Shown piece by piece: positions 22,080 through 24,800 of a stretch of DNA of 24,800 nt; the first letter of the stretch is position 1; each line of letters starts with the position of its first letter. The translations under genes were made by a program, and so were the position numbers. Under the pieces are notes generated by a model. That model was not told where the DNA came from. It made no database searches and was given only the letters and a program-made list of their open reading frames with translations. The DNA is from a virus: IMG/VR virus record IMGVR_UViG_3300022693_000586, positions 1-24,800 of that record, one strand, 5' to 3'.

Positions 22080-22301
22080 ATGAACAAAGGTATGAAGTAC
22101 TTTACAGAAGGTCTGCTAGCAGCTTTTGTATTAGCACCTCGTGTCCCAGTACATGCTGTTGAGCCTGCAAAAATGGAAGATCCGCGACCAATTGGTAATG
22201 CAGCAAAACATTGGGAAGCAGTCGGTAAAAACATGACAAAAGCTACCAACAGAATCGCATGTGACTTGCGCAGTAAACAACCTGAACTTAACTCATTATA
22301 A
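22080..22301 (+). CDS. small protein with hydrophobic N-terminus, possibly exported
   Basis: A 73-residue ORF with ATG at 22080 after AAGGGCGATAAAA. The first ~27 residues have a Lys-containing start, a hydrophobic core (GLLAAFVLAPRVPV) and HAVEPA, where a signal peptidase cut after VHA is possible. The remaining part is hydrophilic (NAAKHWEAVGKNMTKATNR). Not recognised as a family. It is preceded by promoter and operator candidates and followed by a DUF2335 membrane protein gene, so it is likely part of a lysogenic-conversion type accessory block. Confidence 0.55.
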   Translation: MNKGMKYFTEGLLAAFVLAPRVPVHAVEPAKMEDPRPIGNAAKHWEAVGKNMTKATNRIACDLRSKQPELNSL

Positions 22302-22312
22302 ATACCTAATTA

Positions 22313-22783
22313 ATGTCTCAACATCGTCGAACTAAACGTGGCATCGCAACAAAAAATGGCAATGATGTATCAGTTGCTGTGGAAGAGGCGGAAAGCTACT
22401 CACCATACCCGCCTCCTGATTTGGTTAAGGCATTTGAAGAAATCCAACCTGGTCTAGCTAGTCGTTTAATGCAGATTGTTGAGAATGAACAGACTATGAG
22501 TCATGAAGTGGCTCGCCATCAAATGGCAGAAAATAAGCGCATCAACACTGCAAACATTGAGAATCAAAAACATAACTCTCAATTATTCCTTCTTGGTTTA
22601 ATATTTGGAGTGTTGATAGGAATAGGGATTCTATGTGTAGCAGTATATGCGCTATATGCTGGTTATCCTTGGGTTGCAACGGCTGCTTTCTCAACCTTAG
22701 CAGCTATTTTAGTAATCCTAGTGCTTCGCAAAGTGCCTGCTTCTAATGGTGAGCAGACATCTAAGCCGTCTACTCAAAAATAG
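22313..22783 (+). CDS. DUF2335-family membrane protein
   Basis: A 156-residue protein. The segment SPYPPPDLVKAFEEIQPGLASRLM...NEQTMSHE is the DUF2335 signature (P-P-P-x-L...Y-x-x-I-x-P-G-x-A). Two transmembrane segments follow at about residues 90-115 and 118-140 (FLLGLIFGVLIGIGILCVAV; AAFSTLAAILVILVL), then a short hydrophilic tail. DUF2335 proteins are found in many prophages and genomic islands; the function is not known. No strong ribosome binding site is seen, so translation may be coupled to the previous gene. Ends before a strong terminator. Confidence 0.8.
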   Translation: MSQHRRTKRGIATKNGNDVSVAVEEAESYSPYPPPDLVKAFEEIQPGLASRLMQIVENEQTMSHEVARHQMAENKRINTANIENQKHNSQLFLLGLIFGVLIGIGILCVAVYALYAGYPWVATAAFSTLAAILVILVLRKVPASNGEQTSKPSTQK

Positions 22784-22799
22784 TAAGCAACATTCAACG

Positions 22800-22824
22800 A
22801 ACCGCTAGAGATAGCGGTTTTTTA
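22800..22824 (+). terminator. intrinsic terminator
   Basis: AACCGCTA (22800-22807), GAGA, TAGCGGTT (22812-22819) followed by TTTTT. Ends the rightward accessory block before the leftward antirepressor gene. Confidence 0.9.
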
Positions 22825-22852
22825 TTGCTTCCTAAATAGCCTATTGCTAAAT

Positions 22853-22891
22853 TACCCCTAAACAAGGGGTATTGTTATTACAACAATACCC
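22853..22891. repeat. three-element overlapping inverted repeat between convergent genes
   Basis: GGGTATTGTT (22867-22876) and AACAATACCC (22882-22891) form a perfect 10-bp stem with a 5-nt loop. Upstream TACCCC (22853-22858) is also complementary to GGGGTA (22866-22871), so the middle element can pair with either side. It sits just after the stop of the leftward antirepressor gene (22901) and could end that message, but it lacks a proper T-run on either strand. Confidence 0.5.
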
Positions 22892-22900
22892 GATAATGAA

Positions 22901-23773
22901 TTAATGAGCTAAATACCATTCAATGTCATGCGGTGATTTATTTCCTACATGCTCTAAAGTAAGGCCATAGCCAATTGCTTTTCGATTTAAAGCATTAGCA
23001 TGACAAACCGCTTCAGATGTCAAGCCACTCAAACGGCCTGCATAGCTACTTTGAATAGCTGTTAGAGCTGGATAGATTTCATTCTTAATGAACTTGCCAA
23101 GAATTGGGACGTACCACATCAAGAACTGAACATTCTTATCGCGTAATACTGTGTGAATATGAGGTTCCGTATCCTTGTATTTCTCCGTATTGCTGTACAT
23201 AGCAATTAAGTGGTGAACGTACTCAACAGCCACAGGTATTACATCATATGGAATTTCATCAATATGCTGAACATTGAAACGCTGGTGAACTAATTTATAA
23301 GCATCGCTGTAATTCAAATGCTTAGTTTTAGCTACTAAAAGATTTACTGCATTGGTTAAAGGTTCACGCTCTGATTTGTGAGTTTTGGCAACTGGTGCGC
23401 CAATTTCTTTATCAAGAACATCAAGAACCCATTTTCGAAACTGCTTTGCTACAGAAGTACGTGCAAAGAAGGTGATTAAATGGCAACCACGAAGCGAAAA
23501 AACACGAATAGTTTTTTCTAGATTTTCGGTTTTCTTCGAGAGCCTCAAATTGAGGTTCTCGACGGAACAGCTTGAATTAACAACACTCACTTTGAGGGTC
23601 GTTGTCATATCACTTGCGAACTCATCTTTATTTCGTTCATAGATTTGAGTAACCGCATTTGATTTTTCATAACCAAGTGCTTTAGCTAATTCACTAGCCG
23701 AAAGCCAGATCTGGTTATTATGTTGTACAGGTGAAAAGTTCACTTCATTAAAGGTTAGTGCTAAACTTGTCAT
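22901..23773 (-). CDS. Bro-N antirepressor protein
   Basis: A 290-residue protein. The N-terminal ~110 residues are a Bro-N domain (NNQIWLSASELAKALGYEKSNAVTQIYERNKDEF ... IRVFSLRGCHLITFFARTSVAKQFRKWVLDVLD), the DNA-binding module of phage antirepressors. The C-terminal ~150 residues (from about 140) are helical and not clearly assigned. The ATG (23773) is preceded by AAGGAA at 7 bases. The gene lies downstream of the Arc-like gene on the same strand, 69 bases away, as ant follows arc in P22. Antirepressors inactivate the prophage repressor of an infecting or resident phage. Confidence 0.87.
   Translation of the reverse strand: MTSLALTFNEVNFSPVQHNNQIWLSASELAKALGYEKSNAVTQIYERNKDEFASDMTTTLKVSVVNSSCSVENLNLRLSKKTENLEKTIRVFSLRGCHLITFFARTSVAKQFRKWVLDVLDKEIGAPVAKTHKSEREPLTNAVNLLVAKTKHLNYSDAYKLVHQRFNVQHIDEIPYDVIPVAVEYVHHLIAMYSNTEKYKDTEPHIHTVLRDKNVQFLMWYVPILGKFIKNEIYPALTAIQSSYAGRLSGLTSEAVCHANALNRKAIGYGLTLEHVGNKSPHDIEWYLAH
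23739..23767 (+). promoter_or_regulatory. weak candidate promoter of an antisense RNA
   Basis: TTCACT (23739-23744), 17 bp, TAAACT (23762-23767) on the plus strand inside the 5' part of the antirepressor gene. Start near 23774 would place the RNA directly over the antirepressor ribosome binding site. Boxes are only partly consensus. Confidence 0.3.
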
Positions 23774-23844
23774 GTTGATTTTCCTTAGTCGGGGAATGAT
23801 ACAAAACCCTGTTTGATGTGAGAGTCGGCAGGGTTTATTTTTTT
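23774..23844 (+). ncRNA. candidate sar-like antisense RNA
   Basis: Between the arc-like stop and the antirepressor start (minus-strand genes) the plus strand has a terminator: AAACCCTG (23804-23811), a 17-nt loop, CAGGGTTT (23829-23836) then A and seven T (23838-23844). With the candidate promoter at 23739-23767 this would give an RNA of about 70 nt that covers the antirepressor Shine-Dalgarno (plus strand 23781-23786). P22 sar RNA has the same position, function and length. The terminator is seen; the RNA is inferred. Confidence 0.4.
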
Positions 23845-23998
23845 AAGCTTGATGATTTGAACGCTTTAGTAACCATTCTTCAATAAGAAGGTTTACTTGA
23901 GCTGTTAGGCTTCGATGCTCTTTTTCAGTTTCAATTTTTAATTTATCTAGAGTATCTTCTGGAACGCGGATATTAATCTGAGGGTCTTTTCTAGCCAT
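23843..23998 (-). CDS. arc: Arc-like ribbon-helix-helix repressor
   Basis: A 51-residue protein, same length class as P22 Arc (53). The start ARKDPQINIRVPEDT supplies the ribbon strand, followed by two helices (LDKLKIETEKEHRSLTAQVN and LLIEEWLLKRS) as in Arc/Mnt proteins. It is read leftward from a start at 23998, with a consensus promoter in the intergenic region on its side, and is followed by the antirepressor gene. By analogy it represses its own promoter and so limits antirepressor synthesis. The gene is short and easily missed, but the fold pattern is strong. Confidence 0.85.
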   Translation of the reverse strand: MARKDPQINIRVPEDTLDKLKIETEKEHRSLTAQVNLLIEEWLLKRSNHQA

Positions 23999-24012
23999 TT
24001 TTAATCCCAATG

Positions 24013-24067
24013 TATAACGGTGATATATTTATATAACGGTGATGCTATTGTGTCAAGCACCGTAATA
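24013..24067. promoter_or_regulatory. divergent promoter with Arc/Mnt-type operators
   Basis: On the minus strand TTGACA (24056-24051), 17 bp, TATAAA (24033-24028) is a near-perfect promoter for the arc-like gene. TATAACGGTGAT occurs directly repeated at 24013-24024 and 24032-24043, 19 bp apart, overlapping the -10/spacer and the start. A third, inverted and imperfect copy (CACCGTAATA) is at 24058-24067. The RHH proteins on either side are the likely ligands. A plus-strand promoter for the gene at 24106 is less clear. Confidence 0.75.
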
Positions 24068-24105
24068 CTATTATTCTTATAAAAAGTTTTTTGAGCTTAA
24101 AAGTG

Positions 24106-24342
24106 ATGTCTAGAGCAGACCCGCAAATCAATATTCGAGTGCCTATAGAGTTGAAGAAAGAAATAGAGCATGCAGCTATTGAAAATAGTAGGTCGCTTAA
24201 TGCAGAAGTTGTTCATAGGCTGCAAGACAGTTTGAGTAGAGTGAAGGTTAATAAATCTGAACTCACTACTGAGGAACTTATGGAAGAGCTTTCTAAAAGG
24301 TTTGGTGGGTTGAATGTAAAAATTACTCCTAGTGAAGAATAA
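24106..24342 (+). CDS. mnt: Mnt-like ribbon-helix-helix repressor
   Basis: A 78-residue protein, like P22 Mnt (about 82). It begins MSRADPQINIRVPIELKKEIE, then helices with ENSRSLNAEVVHRLQDSLSR, the conserved RSxNxE motif of Arc/Mnt proteins, and a longer C-terminal part (ELTTEELMEELSKRF) that in Mnt provides tetramerisation. It shares DPQINIRVP with the leftward Arc-like protein, so the pair probably arose by duplication. I chose ATG 24106 over an upstream TTG. Divergent orientation and shared operators suggest it represses the arc/antirepressor promoter in the lysogen. Confidence 0.82.
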   Translation: MSRADPQINIRVPIELKKEIEHAAIENSRSLNAEVVHRLQDSLSRVKVNKSELTTEELMEELSKRFGGLNVKITPSEE

Positions 24343-24362
24343 TAAATAGAGCAACAATATAG

Positions 24363-24800
24363 ATGGCTAAACAAAGAAGGCTTCTTAAAACTCCGCCAGA
24401 AAAATTGCATGAACTTCTACAAATGCAAAAATTTATTGATGAAGAAATCATCATGGAGTTAAGTGCGGACCGGACAACAGCATCCTACAGAACAAGGGTG
24501 GTCATGGATGAACTGATGACAACTATCCCTGGGTTGGAGTTGAAACTAATATCCAACAGAAGCCCAAATGGATTCGTTTATCACAGTTTTTCTTTAATAT
24601 TTAATGTTATCAACCACTCAGATGTTTTTGCACAACTTGAGATTGAACCCAGCGACAAGTTGAGTCATCGCAATGAGGATGGTTCAGAAATTTATGGTGC
24701 TCATTGGTATATAATTGGAGAAACGACCAAAGTTAAGGACGATGAATCGTTTGATTGGTATAATTGGTTTAAAGAATTTAGAATTAAGACCAATTTAACT
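24363..24800 (+). CDS. unknown protein, partial, runs off the window
   Basis: An ORF open from ATG at 24363 to the end of the window (146 codons, no stop). It starts 20 bases after the Mnt-like stop and may be co-transcribed with it. The start is basic (MAKQRRLLKTPPEKLHELLQ), the rest is mixed with several aromatic residues (ESFDWYNWFKEFRIK). I do not recognise it. In P22 no such gene follows mnt, so it may be an added accessory or exclusion function. Confidence 0.6.
   Translation, partial: MAKQRRLLKTPPEKLHELLQMQKFIDEEIIMELSADRTTASYRTRVVMDELMTTIPGLELKLISNRSPNGFVYHSFSLIFNVINHSDVFAQLEIEPSDKLSHRNEDGSEIYGAHWYIIGETTKVKDDESFDWYNWFKEFRIKTNLT

Noticed and set aside
22058-22249. Minus-strand ORF over the small gene at 22080-22301
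   Set aside because: No ribosome binding site and strongly Cys/Phe/Pro-rich composition; the plus-strand ORF has a better start context.
24097-24410. Minus-strand ORFs covering the Mnt-like gene
   Set aside because: They oppose a clear ribbon-helix-helix gene and have a composition typical of antisense reading (many Phe, Leu, Ser).

Overview
The window is the left-centre part of a temperate, tailed (siphovirus-like) phage or prophage genome. I would place it in Acinetobacter: the DNA is AT-rich, genes are tightly overlapped, and the set of families (CII-like regulator, DUF2280 small terminase, DUF4055 portal, Mu F-like head protein, many small unnamed proteins) is typical of Acinetobacter prophages. 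The host assignment is inference. No integrase, CI repressor, tape measure or lysis enzyme gene lies inside the window; it starts just after the presumed immunity switch and ends just after the tail assembly chaperone and an accessory block.

Layout. Positions 79-662: Cro-like and CII-like regulators. Positions 699-2970: a small protein, an O-like initiator that carries an iteron-type origin inside its own coding sequence, and a DnaB-type helicase. Positions 2967-7469: a rightward run of mostly 4-bp-overlapping early genes, with a beta-class DNA methyltransferase, a winged-helix protein, a zinc-ribbon protein, a C5-methyltransferase-like protein, a PD-(D/E)XK-type nuclease, a DUF551 protein and several unknowns. 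Positions 7480-8007: a candidate Q-like antiterminator. It is followed at once by a near-consensus promoter and two terminators, as in the lambda Q-pR'-tR' arrangement, and then by a structured non-coding stretch. Positions 8470-10456: small membrane protein, a frameshifted small ORF, HNH protein, NinB and a metallopeptidase. Positions 10492-18794: packaging and head genes (terminase small and large, portal, F-like head protein, scaffold, major capsid, connectors, tail terminator). Positions 18972-20023: a KilA-N/P63C accessory gene with a small membrane protein, flanked by terminators. Positions 20083-21850: tail tube and the G/GT tail chaperones, the second made by -1 frameshifting at a lambda-type slippery site.

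After the tail chaperone the gene style changes. Positions 21900-22783 hold a promoter with dyads, a small possibly exported protein and a DUF2335 membrane protein. Positions 22901-24342 look like a P22 immI-type secondary immunity region. A Mnt-like ribbon-helix-helix gene (+) diverges from an Arc-like gene (-), with a consensus promoter covered by repeated operator sequences between them. The Arc-like gene is followed on the same strand by a Bro-N antirepressor gene. In the gap between arc-like and ant-like genes there is a plus-strand terminator and a possible promoter that would make a ~70-nt antisense RNA over the antirepressor ribosome binding site, like P22 sar RNA. A partial unknown gene runs off the right end.

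The observations I would follow first are the immI-like cassette with its predicted antisense RNA, the two-tier repeat origin in the O-like gene, the late promoter/leader region, and five GGTACC sites confined to the methyltransferase gene.
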